The notes under the pieces: model-generated
Told to the model about the DNA's origin: nothing
The model's database searches: none
Seen by the model: the letters and a program-made list of their open reading frames with translations, nothing else
Assembly: GCA_037043235.1 (NCBI GenBank)
Contig: JAWRVZ010000051.1
Span: forward strand, 2,396,001 to 2,460,000
Direction of reading: 5' to 3'
Length of the DNA stretch: 64,000 nt
DNA from: Rhodeus uyekii
Taxonomy: Eukaryota > Chordata > Actinopteri > Cypriniformes > Acheilognathidae
Part shown: one piece after another, positions 38,222 to 50,160 of the stretch
How positions within the stretch are numbered: the stretch's first letter is position 1
How the letters are laid out: each line of letters opens with the position of its first letter
Made by a program: the position numbers and the translations under genes

Positions 38222-38480
38222 TTGAAGCTTTCTCTTATGGAGTCTCTTATACTCACCAAGCCTGCATTTATTTGACCCAAAATACAGTTAAAACAGGAAT
38301 ACTGTGAAATATTATTATAATTTAAAATAATGAAATTAAAATCAAATTTTTTCTTGACGTCAATGCGGCATTTTCAGCAGCCATTACTCCAGTCTTCAGT
38401 GTCACACAATCCTTCAGAAATGGAAAATGCTGATTTGATGCTCAAAACATATTTCTTATTATCAGTATTAAAACAGTTGC
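38222..38480 (+). mobile_element. Interspersed repeat family A (forward copy)
   Basis: TTATACTCACCAAGCCTGCA, CAGGAATACTGTGAAATATT, CATTTTCAGCAGCCATTACT and CCAGTCTTCAGTGTCACACA in canonical order. One of the more complete copies. Confidence 0.65.
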
Positions 38481-40494
38481 ATTGCTTGAAGGTGTGCAGA
38501 AATGGCAGGACCAATGCCATGAGGAAAATGTTGCAGAAAGACTGGAAATGTATGTCTTTAAATGCTTTTAAAATCAAGCTTAAAACAATAGAGACTTCCT
38601 CAATAATCTGTGCAGTGTGATGCACCAAAATCAAATATTATCATTGTATTTTCTGGAATCTCTGTGTGAAAGACCTTTATTCTGATCTGTTTTTTAAGGC
38701 TTGTCAGTAAATGGCCTGCTGTCAGATTCAATACAGTTGGCTTCTTCATCTTTCAATAAAGCTTTCTTAGCAAACTCTTCATTACACTGTGCCTCATTTA
38801 CAAAACACATAATGCAATCCGAGACACCATTAAAATAAACCATCCAATGCTGGGATCCTTCTGAAGTCTTACGAGCTGTTTAACTTGGCAAGCGTTCCGT
38901 CACGCTTTCATTTGCAGACTTCAGTGCATGGAGTATGTCAGTAACTGAACCTTCATTCAGTGTAGACAGCGCCAGTGATTTTAATGGGTTCTAGTTGCTT
39001 TTGATGCGATTCGAAGCTCGTATCCAGTGTAGGCAAATGTCAGCCATTAAGCAACTTGTCCCGTTCGACGGGGCCTGTGACACGATGATTTGTAACTATT
39101 CGCAAATGTATTGCTCTGGATGCAGTCATATGCAAATGTATTTGCCCGTGTGACAACACAGATCCCGCGATATCAAAACGAGTCATTTTTGGAGATCAAA
39201 TAAACACTGTGGTTTACTAGATGTTTTAATGGTAGTATGACCTCTTATATTTCAAAAGATCAAGGTCAAAATTAATTCTCATGAAGACCCTTTAAAAAAA
39301 TGTGTTTTTGGAATCTTGGATAATTTTTGTTTTTGATTAATAGAAAGCTACAACAGATAATATGCTCTAATATTACATATTCCAGAATGAATCCTCAGTC
39401 CAACATCTTTAAAGTAATACAGCCACACATAAAAATGACACGTATGAGAATCTAATTAATATTTAAAACTGAAAAAACGAATAATAAGGATTAGGTAATC
39501 AGATTTGATCTACTAAACACTAAATAGGCATTATAAATATAGGGGGTCCTCTTGACTATGACATCATAACCATGTTGATTTCTAATTGACCCACTTTTGC
39601 AGCTTATTGTTTCCATGAACTGGTCTGGGTGGAAGAGGGAGAGAGATTTGAGTCATTCCAAAAGAGCAAGGAAAATCCTGAAAATATGTTCCCTTGAAGA
39701 TATTGCCTCTACTTTTTTTAACATTCGAATGATGTAATGGAGTTTAGACATCTAAAAATACACATCCTCCAGAATTCCAGAAGGGACAAACAGTATGAAC
39801 CCCCGACACTTCAACACACACACAAACCTCAGCATCACGTCACGTGTCCGCCACCACCAACCTGTAATTATGCGGCCAGCATGTCATGGACTTTCTGCTT
39901 ATGGTAGAGCCACATGTGTAAGAGCCATTAACAGAGGGATGGAAAGTGCCTCTCCGTGCAGAATACTAATATGCTAATTTAACTTTGGCAAAACTGAATG
40001 TTTTTCTATAGCAGCCTGCTACCACACACACACACAAAACAATTTACTCTCTCTGACTAAAGAGTGGCAAGGGCGAGTGCAAACGAGAATAGGAGACAAT
40101 GATTGACAATTGGGAGCGTCTGGCATCCAGTAATGGAGAGAGAGGGAGGTCAGGAGGAAGTGATGCGCTGGTATCAGCAGAGCTCCATTGATTGGCTGAT
40201 GGAGCAGAAGTCTTGCCATATACATCTGCAGCACTTAAGCTTTCATATAAACCTTCATTAACCTATAATATAATTGTTTATATTAATGTCATCAATATAA
40301 AACTTTAATGTAATTGTTACAAATGGGATCATGAATGCAAACAGGCTGAGATTCTAATGAGAAACACGTTTTGTTTTAAACAAAAATTATTTTACTGAAA
40401 CAAGAAAGAGGTTTTGTATGCTAGTGATTTTTTCTCAGGTAATTAATACTTTAATTGGTCAAAGGTGATAGAAAAAATGCTGAAAAAAATTAAT
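38481..40494. other. Unassigned DNA
   Basis: No gene, RNA or named repeat recognised over about 2 kb. 40020-40040 holds a short (AC)n. Confidence 0.4.
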
Positions 40495-40690
40495 AATACT
40501 GTATACATGTTTTTTGAGCACCGAATCAGCATATTATAATGATTTGTGAAGGATCAAGTGACACTGAAGACTGGAGTAATGATGCTGAAAATACAGCTTT
40601 AATCACAGGAATAAAATACAGTTATTTTAAATTGTAACAATATTTCACAGTAGTACTCTTTTTACTATATTTTGATTAAAAAAAATCTTA
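40495..40690 (-). mobile_element. Interspersed repeat family A (reverse copy)
   Basis: AGCATATTATAATGATTTGT, GAAGGATCAAGTGACACTGA, AGACTGGAGTAATGATGCTG and AACAATATTTCACAG in reverse order. Confidence 0.65.
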
Positions 40691-41099
40691 TGGTGCATAC
40701 AGTTAACGAAAAAAGCTTTATGAAGATATTATGTGTGAGACAGAAATTATATTAATAAATACTAATAATAATCAATAAGTAATTGTCATAAATACCTGAA
40801 ATACTGCCACACATTCATGAGAGTTCATTACAGAAGCTGTGATATTTTATTGATCAACAAATCTTTTTTATTCGGGTCAGATATATTAAATAAATCAGTT
40901 TTTCACAAAGCCAGTCTCACAACAGGAAGATTATCAGTGAATCTTTTTGTTTCATATATCAGTAGTTGGCTTTATGAAACTTTTATGGTTCTTTTGTGTT
41001 TTTGTTTTATTGATAAAAGCTTCAGTTTCCATTCATTGTAAATGTATCACAAAAAAAATCTAATTTGCAAGAAACAAACATCCAGTGTCCTTCTAATTA
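40691..41099. other. Unassigned AT-rich DNA
   Basis: The 74-codon frame at 40817-41041 has no domain. Nothing recognised. Confidence 0.4.
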
Positions 41100-41790
41100 T
41101 ATCAGTAGCAAGTCACGAGAATTCAAACAGCGCCGTTTCCTAAGAACGAGGCACACACACATGCGCCCTCGTGAACTCTCTTGATCTGATCTCCTCCACC
41201 CCATTAACGAGGATCGCGGCTTGTCTCACCAAGCTGAAGTATGGCACTCTAATCCAATCCGCAGCAATTAAATCCTAAGCGCTGGATTATACAGATCCCC
41301 CTGTTCAGTTTGACCTACAGGACCTGAGAGAAACCACCTAGCACACTATACTTGCTCAACGAAGTGCTGACGAAGTTACTCTCTCCATCATGGGACTCAC
41401 TGGAGAGACGGCTAATTAACGTCATAATAAAAGCGCCTAGACTTGCACTTTATGAGCCCTTCCAGGATGCGAAACAAATAGAGGTACTATGTGTGTGCGA
41501 ACAGCATTCACGTGGAGGGAGGTATTGATCTTACAATGTCAGATTAAATAAGAGCTCAATATATGAGCAGCAGGCTTACGCATCAGAGGTGCACTGCGAC
41601 CCTCCTCTCATCTACGTCTTCATCCGAACCTTCATTCACAGGAGAGAACAAACAGGAGATATGGGCATTAATACATCTGTCTGGGAACAGCTTGTCTCCG
41701 GCTCTGACTGGAGAGGCCCAAACAGACCTGTTAAGCTATTGAAGTGTACGTGACACACAGGAGAGGAACAGGAAGGACACACACCAACAC
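41100..41790. other. Candidate conserved non-coding block
   Basis: Nearly 700 bp of balanced-composition, non-repetitive DNA, unlike its AT-rich surroundings. It contains opposed OTX/bicoid-type sites TAATCC (41250-41255) and GGATTA (41284-41289) around GCAGCAATTAAATCC, and GGCTAATTAACGTCAT at about 41409. No open frame or splice pattern. A possible developmental enhancer, by appearance only. Confidence 0.3.
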
Positions 41791-41954
41791 ACACCCAATG
41801 GCTGTGGGAGATCCTGTGCCAACTGCAACATAAAGCCTCAGAGGTAGCAGACTGGAACAGGAAGTGACATTTAGCCAGGAAATTGGTATTTTTTTTTGCA
41901 TCTCAATTAGAGGTTGTTTTTTTGTCCCCCTTTTAACTCAAATGCAATTCAGCA

Positions 41955-42770
41955 AGGATGCGTTAAGATGAGAGTAAAACAATTTATAACGTTACAAAAG
42001 ATTTCAATTTCAAATAAAGGTTATCAAGATTTTCACATACAGTAATACCTCGGTTTATGAGTTTAATTCGTTCCAAGAGCTCGTAACTCAAAATTCTCGT
42101 ACACTAAAACAATTTTCCCCATAAGAATGCACTAAAAATCACTCGATTCGTTCCACATGACCATAAATGCCCATTTTAAATATTTTTTGGGTTTTACCCT
42201 ATTAATTACAGTTAAAATTATAACATTAAGATCTCATATAAATACTAATTAATAATTGACAATTAAACTCTAAAAATACTTGACAATTTACTATAACGCG
42301 CACTTTATCTTTGAGTAGCGTCTCTGCTGGCGTGAACGAGACGAGAGGAGGGTTTTACTGCTTACAGGGAGATTTTCATCCCTTCTTTCTTACTCATCTT
42401 GAGGTCATTGTCTATATGCTGTACTGTACGTATATATTTGTACGTACAATGATGTGGTGAATGATTAACCAATCCGAGCGACGCTGAGAGAATGAACGAG
42501 TGAAGGGGTGATGGGATTTGTGAAGGATATTTTAGGATATTTCTAGTAAAAATGCGTGAGAAGATGCTGAGTGTTGGGACTTTTCCACACAAAAAAAAGT
42601 GCGTGGGCAAGGGAAAAATTGTCTCGCAATGCGATACAATGCTCGTACACCGATCGTATACAAAGTCACTTGTAAACCGAGGTATTACTATATTTCCAAA
42701 TGTTAAGCAGCACAACTGTTTTCAACATTAATAAGACGAATGTCTAATTTTCTCAAAAAAGCATTTTAGA
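41955..42770 (-). mobile_element. Interspersed repeat family A remnant, split by a MITE
   Basis: The left flank (AACGTTACAAAAGATTTCAA, TTTCAAATAAAGG) and right flank (AAATGTTAAGCAGCACAACT, GTTTTCAACATTAATAA) are adjoining pieces of the family on the reverse strand. The element at 42040-42690 separates them. Confidence 0.5.
42040..42690. mobile_element. Tigger/pogo-type MITE
   Basis: Inverted ends CAGTAATACCTCGGTTTAT and (reverse) TAGTAATACCTCGGTTTAC, flanked by TA at 42038-42039 and 42691-42692. The 651-bp element has no intact transposase; the 117-codon minus frame inside has no domain. TAACTCAAAATTCTCGTAC near the left end resembles the TAACTCGAATTGCTCGTAT of the element at 46629, marking them as relatives. 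Confidence 0.75.
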
Positions 42771-42999
42771 CAGAATCTATCCATCCATCTGAAAGTTACA
42801 TTTAGCCAGGAAGATGTTTTTTTCCATCTAATTCAGTATTTTTTAATGCTGAACTTAACTTTCTCACTCCTTTAACAGACTTCCAGCCCATCCATCCGAA
42901 AGTTACATTTCTATTTTTTTTTCCAGTGTTTTTTCCTTTTTAACTCAAGGGCAACTGAACTTAAACTTCATGCTTTTAAGAGAATAAAGGCAGTGAGTG

Positions 43000-43260
43000 T
43001 GCTCTTAGAGGAACACTCATGCTGTAATTGGGCAGAAGTTGAATTAGACGCAGTGTGCTGAGAGGCTGCCACCATCGCTACATTAACTAAGCGTCATGCG
43101 TTCAGACGGAGGGAGAAAGGGAGCGAGAAAGGGTGAGTGGGGGAGGCTGAGAGGGAATATTCATGCCATGAAACGGAAAACTTGATCAATGGCTCCCCCA
43201 GTCACCTCGTTAATGAAGAGAGAAGCTTTTATTAGATATGAGTGAAATATTTATAAGATG
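43000..43260. other. Candidate conserved non-coding stretch
   Basis: Balanced-composition DNA with GCTGTAATTGGGC, CATTAACTAAGCGTCATGCG and ACCTCGTTAATGAAGAGAGA words and no repeat hallmarks. Candidate enhancer by appearance only. Confidence 0.2.
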
Positions 43261-43870
43261 AATATTTTAAAGGCACACTCTTAGCCAAGGAGAGAGAACA
43301 GACAGAGAGAAAGCGAGAGAAAGAAAGATTTCACAAGGGTACGGGTTAAAGAAACCAAATACTTTCATTTCTTCTCACTTCTTTAACCGAGTTTCAGCCT
43401 GGTAGTCTTCGGTGACATCAGCCGAAATCTTTCACACCCTCAAAAATCCTCCCCTTTCTCTTCTCTGTAAAACACCAGCTAGCCCTCATCTGCCGGGATC
43501 GCTCGGAATAAATTAAATTAAAGCTACTCTACGGCTAGAATACATTACATTAACAGTACAGGAGTAAGACGGAGTGCTTTCGCTCGGAGGGAAAGTGCAC
43601 CGTAAGACGCTTGACAAAGTGGTTCAGAGTGGAGATGGTATCAGTATCGTTCTCCAACGATAAAGCTAAAGCAAAGAGAGAAGGATGCCGATTTTGATTG
43701 TCCCCTTTCCTTACAGTAAAGTACAGATTAGGTTCAGAAGTATAGGTGAATGCAAGGTCTGAAAAAGAAAAGTAGCCATAGAAAAAGATAATGTGCCCAT
43801 GTATTATTGTAGTAGTACTAAGACCTTTTTTTTTTAAGGTCTTGGTCTTGTCTCTGTCTCAAAACTTTCC
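43261..43870. other. Unassigned DNA
   Basis: Purine-rich patch at about 43290-43330. Nothing recognised. Confidence 0.4.
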
Positions 43871-43993
43871 TGTACATCAGCGCCAAGGTCATGGGTTCGA
43901 TTCCCAGGGAAAGCAAGAACTGATTAGAATGTCAATGTGTATCTTGAATGTAATGTAAGTCGCTTTGGATAAAAGCGTCTGCCATATACATAC
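43871..43993 (+). mobile_element. tRNA-derived SINE, 5' truncated
   Basis: Begins mid-head (GCGCCAAGGTCATGGGTTCG), has the B-box GGTTCGATTCC, the body AGGGAAAGCAAGAACTGATT and the tail GTAAGTCGCTTTGGATAAAA. The A-box half is missing. Confidence 0.8.
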
Positions 43994-45669
43994 ATCTAAA
44001 ACTTAATGGTCTCAGTCAAGACTACGACTGATTACTAAATTGCTGGTGCATTGCCAGATTTATTTGTTAGCATCATTAATGTGATATATTTCTAATGCGA
44101 TTGCTTTTGTTCCTGTTGTGCCGGGTTTGCAAATCAATGCAGGATTGTCTCAAAACAATTGCTACAAATATCCATAAAATTCAAGATTAAAAAAAGTGCA
44201 AAAAAGTACTTGTATGAGATCTCGTTTTATATATTATAACCAATATCGCAAGAGTCAGGTATTCGGGAATAGGAGCACGATTGCAAACGTGATATTGATT
44301 TTATACAAACGTTCAATACAGTGAATATTAAATTTCCTGTTTTTGCTATTTCAGCCATGTGTTTTGTTACTAAATGAATGCTTTGAAAAAATCAGTTATT
44401 AATGATTCATGACTCACTCGTTTCATGTTTTGTCGCCACCTACCGAAGGTTTCAGTTTATATTTAAAAGTAGGCCTATCATTTAATTTTTTTAAATCATA
44501 TTTCTACATATTAAAAATGCTATTTTTTAAATGTTAATCTAGACATTATTTATGCAGGTGTAATTGTACTAATTCAGACGCAACTTTTATGCCACCTTTG
44601 CAACACAAAGATGACGTTCATTGTTAGTGATTTGATTGGTAATAGTCTTATTTTTCTAATTGTATTAATTGATTAAATATGAGACATTTCTCAGAAAGGA
44701 GATATTTTGAGGAGTGCTGGTCTTGGTTTAGGAGGTCTTGACTACAACTCTCTCTCTCTTTCTGGAAGGCTTATTAAACTTGTTAAAGATTTTTTTGTAT
44801 TTCTGTTTTTTGTAAAACTTTCAAACAAGGTTTGTCAAGCCAACATTCAGACTTTGTCTTGACAGTAATTGCTTAAACTAAAAGTCAACATCCTTCAAAT
44901 TCAAATAGCTATTTTGTTTGCAAGAGTATGCCATTTGAAATTCAAGTCAAATTCAGCAAAAATAATTCCAAGTTGTGGTATTACATGTGTGAAGATGTGT
45001 ACGCTTCAAAAGACTTAATGTGCTTTTTGCACGCTGTACTTATTCAATCAATGTAATTAACCTCATAAATATTCAAATACACACTAACCGAGGGTTTACA
45101 GATGCAAAGTGGAAAATCCCAACTACCCAAAATTACAAACAGTGTGAAACATGGGAACAGGATAACCCTATGATTATGATTCTGGACAAACCTATATATT
45201 TAAAGACATTTTTGACTTTTTTCCACCTCACATCATCAATATTCAAGCCCTCGCTCACACTGGACCTTCTAACATCTCTTGGACTGCGGCTACTGACCCT
45301 GTGTCATCATTTAAGAGGTTGAACTAACCTTATAAACCGCACTCGAAATCCAGCACACACACATAGATGCACTTGCCGATTTACATGCACAATCCCGCAG
45401 ACAGCCCATTGTGACACACGCATAGATGCACAAATCACTCATGCACGCTTTAAAATGCACAGAAACACACAAACATTGACACAAAAAGCCCACCATGATG
45501 CACACACAGATGCAAAATTCCCTCACACACACACACACACACATCTACAGTCACAAACCCAGAAATGGTGTGACGACATCTGTAGATACTGTGACACACT
45601 GTCTCATGTCACATTCTCCCAAGAGTATTGCTGACATTTGCTTCTCCCTGTGTGTATGCGTGTGTTTGG

Positions 45670-45672
<3 letters not shown>
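43994..45672. other. Unassigned DNA
   Basis: 45340-45545 is (AC)-rich with recurring CATAGATGCAC words and (AC)n at 45523-45543. No gene recognised; the 100-codon frame at 45020-45322 has no domain. Confidence 0.4.

Positions 45673-45753
<81 letters not shown>
45673..45753 (+). repeat. (TG)n microsatellite
   Basis: About 81 bp of uninterrupted TG. Confidence 0.97.
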
Positions 45754-45754
<1 letters not shown>

Positions 45755-46628
45755 TCTGGGCACTGTTGCTAAACCTTTGGCAGTCTTGTGCCAGTCTTGT
45801 TTGTCTGTCTGCTCTGTCAAGGTCTCACCCAGGAAGACATCGAGGTTTTGAATACACACGCCACGGACACAGGCACAAAGATTGTGTTGTTTTTATTACC
45901 TTCAACTATTCCAGTGCCACAACCAGGGGCTTGTGGGGAAGATACAGGGGCATAATAACGAGAAACCTAAAATACACATGTTTGAGATAACTCGCCTTTG
46001 TTGTTTCTGAGAAGGTTCAGGCCGAAAGCACAGAAGATGCCTCGCTAGCAGTTTTATTCTGGAGTGTTCCACTTCACAGAATCTACAAAGACAACAAAAA
46101 CGAAAGGAGAGCTAGTTAATCTGAGCTGTTACATGGTTGGATTTGACAGGCCGTTTGCTGAACGGGGCCACATGCTCCCTGTAGAGGCGTTCGGCCTCAG
46201 CTATGTTCAGAAAGTGTGTCATCAGGTGTTCACACAGACGCACAAACACAACCCAACACAAACAAACCCTGTGCTGTAATGTCTGGCCATATTATCAGAA
46301 GAATATTCTTCACAAAAGCTCATTGATTCTTTTATTCAGGAAAATGGATGAAGCAATCATTTACACAAGGGAACAATTCTGTATAGAGCAACAAAACACT
46401 ACGGGCCGAGATTTAGCTAAAAACAGGGCAAACTAAACTGAGAGCGCAATTGCAAAAAAGCTCTGATGGCAGAAAGTTCTGTGCGTGATCTACTGACGAC
46501 GCGCAAATGAACGAACACAGATGCAGCCGGATCGTTTCCATAATGACCAACACAATCTACCATGAGCAGCGCAAATTAGCATCTACCGTCTAAATTGACT
46601 AGCGCAAACCTTAGAAAACATTTACATA
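45754..46628. other. Unassigned DNA
   Basis: No gene, RNA or named repeat recognised. Confidence 0.4.
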
Positions 46629-47500
46629 CAGTAATACCTCGAGATACGAGCATAATCCGTTCCAGGGCGGAGCTCGTAACTCGAATTGCTCGTATCTAGA
46701 ATCATGTTTTCCCATAAGAAATAATAGAAAACAAATTAATCCGTTCCAGATCCGTAACAACGGAATTTTTTTTTTTTTTTTATTGGTATAGACACACACA
46801 ATTACAGTACATGTGTACAGTATAAGGATTCGTGTGATATCAAATAAAATGTTTGTAAAAATATTTAAAAAGTTTTTACAGACGGTAGCGGCAGTTGTGG
46901 AGGAGGGAGGGGTTGTTACGCAGACACTTCCGTTTCCGTTTCGTATCTTACACGAACACTACGCAACTTACGTAGACTTAAATTAACATAACTGAACTTC
47001 GCTGTTTCTGTTCTATTAATTAATTAATTTTCTGTCTTATATTGTTCTTTTGCTTTTTTCGATTTGTTTTCTTGCCTTTTTTCGCCTGACTACCCTCTCT
47101 TTCACTTGGCGCAGACCTTTTAACAGAATACCTATGGAGGGAGATTTGTTTCTGTCTCCCATTCAATATAAGTAAGGGACGTGTCGTCAAAAAGCGCTGA
47201 AGCACGATCAGTACACGATTTATCAGGTTTTTACTTTTCAATTAAATCAGAAACCTTCTGCCACATAGCTTGCATATGTTCCATTGTCTGTGGCTCGATC
47301 AACTCCTCAATCGACAGTTCCTCCTGATTCTCCTGCGCTAGATCACTCACGCGGCACCGCGCTCATATTTATCCACAATTTCATGCTTCATTTCCATGGT
47401 CATCATACGTTTCTTCTTCTGAAGCAAAAATCTGCCCGAAGGCTTGCTAGTATCTTGGAATACTCGTATGTAGAGACGCTCGTATCTCACGGTATTACTG
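46629..47500 (-). pseudogene. Tigger/pogo element with fused transposase remnant
   Basis: Inverted ends CAGTAATACCTCGAGATACG and (reverse) CAGTAATACCGTGAGATACG, with TA on both sides (46627-46628, 47501-47502). On the minus strand, 47427-47240 reads KKKRMMTMEMKHEIVDKYER then GA, matching the CENP-B/pogo-type N-terminal helix-turn-helix. After a one-base loss come VSDLA and QENQEELSIEELIE, PQTMEHMQAMWQKVSDLIE, which looks like a transposase C-terminal region. The central DDE domain is absent, so an internal deletion fused the two ends. Inactive; probably mobilised, if ever, in trans. Confidence 0.7.
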
Positions 47501-48129
47501 TACTCTTACATTTTGAGTCTGAAAGGGAAACTCCTAAAAATTCATATGCAATAAGGTTGGCCATAAAAATAACTGCTTATGCATTTTCAGTTCTAGCTTT
47601 TCCCTGCGAGTCTTCAGTAAATTCTGACAGTAGGATTTTAATGCCAAAAGATGGTTTGAGATAAATAGAATAGTGCAACTTTGACAGTATTCATATATAC
47701 ACAGCATTAGAAAAAAAACAAATCATTACAAAAAAATATTTAAACAAATAATAGATTAAAAACATGTTAAACTGAAGGCTTTGATGAAGTGATGTAATTC
47801 TTCATGTAAAAACTAAATGAAACTAGTTAAACGAATGTGATAGCATTCAACATTTTTAATTATGCTAACTGATTAAATACAGTAAATATTCTATTAATTA
47901 ATTGATTAAATCTGATCAAATATTATTTTTTACTTCAACAGTGAGTTGTTTGAGATGTACTAATCCGAAACCGTGGCGCAGTGCTTTCAAAAGGCCTGTA
48001 CAAAAAAGTCATAGAAATAGATTAAAATAGCATTTTTCATTCCCCCGCAATCTAAAGATTATAATGAACAAACTAGGCCATGTTACTTTGAGCAAACACA
48101 GTAAATTCAATACAGCGTTCAACCTTTAG
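47501..48129. other. Unassigned AT-rich DNA
   Basis: Nothing recognised. Confidence 0.4.
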
Positions 48130-48480
48130 CCTCCACAGAAGCTAATTACGGTGAACAAAATTGGAGATGTCTTACACTTGCAGGCATTGTTTATGCTGCA
48201 TACTCTGTGCAACAAACAGCAAAATGTACTGTAAAACTTACAAAACGACTGCAGAGGTGCTTTAATTGATTTCCTTTGCAATCATAATGGAGGGAATTAA
48301 AGGGAAATGATAACCGCCAGCGTGTGCGCTATTGAGCAGAGCGATTCTAGGAGTACTTGGGCGATGCTTTATTACTGCTCATAAGCTCAAGGTCAGATGA
48401 AGAAGATGAACTGCTCCAGCAGCAGACTAATTCATCACGCTCATACCCCACTCTGAACCCGCTCCCTTCGGGATGGGCCT
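48130..48480. other. Candidate conserved non-coding stretch
   Basis: Non-repetitive DNA with AAGCTAATTACGGTG, TTTAATTGATTTCCTTTGCA and a GC-richer part at 48300-48480. Candidate regulatory DNA by appearance only. Confidence 0.25.
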
Positions 48481-48682
48481 GCGATGTTCTCTCTCTCACT
48501 CTTGCATGAGCACACGTTCACATGATCACAAGGCCCTGTAACTGCATGGAACAGGTCACTGGAGGACTAGTCCACCGGGAGAAAGAGAGAGTAGTGATTG
48601 GACAGAGTTTGACTGTGTTTGTTTGTGTGCATCACACACTATGCGGATACACATGTATGTGCATCTGTGCCTATGCACTAGA

Positions 48683-49447
48683 CCACTGTTTCTCAACCAG
48701 TGGGTCGCGACCCACTAGTGGGTCGTGGAACATTCCAGAGGGGGTCGCGAGACTTTTACTGTGTTCTCATATTTTCGAATTTCGAATTTTTAATCATTAT
48801 TGTCCTACTTTCTAATGCCATTTCTAAAAAGTCCTATCACAATAATTTATCACTGCAGCGAACGGCTCTTATTGGACAAGGTCCCACTCTCTTTACGTAA
48901 GCGGTTTACTCCGTTTCTTGGTAACGACAGCGCAATTGCATCTGACGGCAGCCTGCAACTTGCTTTTCGCAAGACAGACCTGAACTCTTTCTATATTCAA
49001 ACCAGACACGAATACCCAGAACTCGCAGATTGTGCAACGAAGTTTCTTCTGCCATTTAGCATTATCTATCTTTGCGAGTCTGGATTTTCGACGCAGGAAT
49101 AGACTGACAACTTCTAGTTTGAGTGCGACACTACGAGTGGCCCTTTCCCCAATTCCACCGCGTCTGGATATCATCGATTCAGAGCGGCAGTCTCAAATGT
49201 CACATTAACGTGTGTGAACGTGAGTGAAAATAAATAAATCAGTTCGTTTCATAGTCTGCCTAATTTTTGAAAAAGTGTTTTGTGAAATTAATTATGAGCA
49301 CACACGGTAAAGGTCTAACAAATTATTTCATTATTTTTCATTACTTATTATTTACTATTTTTATTCATTTATTTCTAGCCTTAGTGGGTCGTAGGACTGT
49401 CATACAAAAAAAAGTGGGTCGCAATAGGCAAAAGGTTGAGAAACCCT
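48683..49447 (+). pseudogene. hAT transposon remnant with dimerisation-domain coding
   Basis: Ends: left CCACTGTTTCTCAACC, right (reverse) AGGGTTTCTCAACC, followed inside by GCGACCCAC at both ends. Flanking 8-mers GCACTAGA (48675-48682) and GCACTGGA (49448-49455) differ at one base and fit an 8-bp hAT target duplication. The plus strand 48900-49208 encodes the C-terminal hAT dimerisation region: LNSFYIQTRHEYPELADCA, KFLLPFSIIYLCESGFST, then after a frameshift near 49095 LRVALSPIPPRLDII and QMSH-stop. The N-terminal zinc finger and catalytic core are deleted. This type of transposase is related to the ZBED/SCAND3-like host proteins, but this copy is dead. Confidence 0.85.
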
Positions 49448-49820
49448 GCACTGGACTGTGCGGAGCGGAGTTCAATCTGTGTGAGATGTACAACTGAAGA
49501 GGCAGGGACAGAGAGACAAACGCCACCATTCTGAACAGAGGGAGAGTCAGGTACTCTCATCAGGAGAGCTTCAGTAATCACGGTGAATACTGAAGAGGCT
49601 ATTATTGTCTCTTAAACTACACCGCTAATGACTCATTTCTCATGCTCTCCACTCAGTAGTAATTAAGCAAACTAACCTCAGCATTACTGATGCACTTTGA
49701 TGTTTTCATTTCCTCTCATCACTACTGTCTTCCACAACCAGAACTAGACCAAATGCATTCCCATTCAACCAGTATACCTTGTTGCACTTGTTTGTTGTTC
49801 TCACCAATCTCTTAAAACCA
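49448..49820. other. Unassigned DNA
   Basis: Nothing recognised. Confidence 0.4.
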
Positions 49821-50160
49821 GCCTACCCTTAAAAACAATAAGTATACTTACATTTATGCATTTGGCAGATGCTTTTATCCAAAGCGACTTGCATTGCTTT
49901 CAAGAAACACATTGATATTCTAATCAGTTCTTGCTTTCCCTGGGAACCGAACCCTTGACCTTGGTGTTGCAAGCACCAATGCTCTAAAGGTTGAGCTACA
50001 GGAAAGCAATCCTTTCAAGATCCTTTTAAGTATACTTAAGTAAAGTTCAAGTAAATTTAAGTATAGTTTATGAAGTATACTAATACCTGTAAGTGTACTA
50101 TTTCAAGACTACTTGGGACTAAATTGGCCCACATTTTAGTTACTAAAAGTATACTTTAAG
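49821..50160. repeat. AGTATACTT-rich repeat interrupted by a SINE
   Basis: Same word density as 10050-10860 (AAGTATACTT, AAGTATAC and AGTATACTTTAAG). The SINE at 49849-50010 lies between its two parts. Confidence 0.45.
49849..50010 (-). mobile_element. tRNA-derived SINE (reverse), nested
   Basis: On the minus strand: CTTTCCTGTAGCTCAACC head, GCTTGCAACACCAAGGTCAA, GGTTCGGTTCCCAGGG, the GAAAGCAAGAACTGATT body, then CAAGTCGCTTTGGATAAAAG and CATCTGCCAAATGCATAAAT. Inserted in an older repeat. Confidence 0.85.

Noticed and set aside
42362..42715. 117-codon minus-strand frame inside the Tigger MITE
   Set aside because: No helix-turn-helix or DDE motif; it crosses the element end into flanking DNA.
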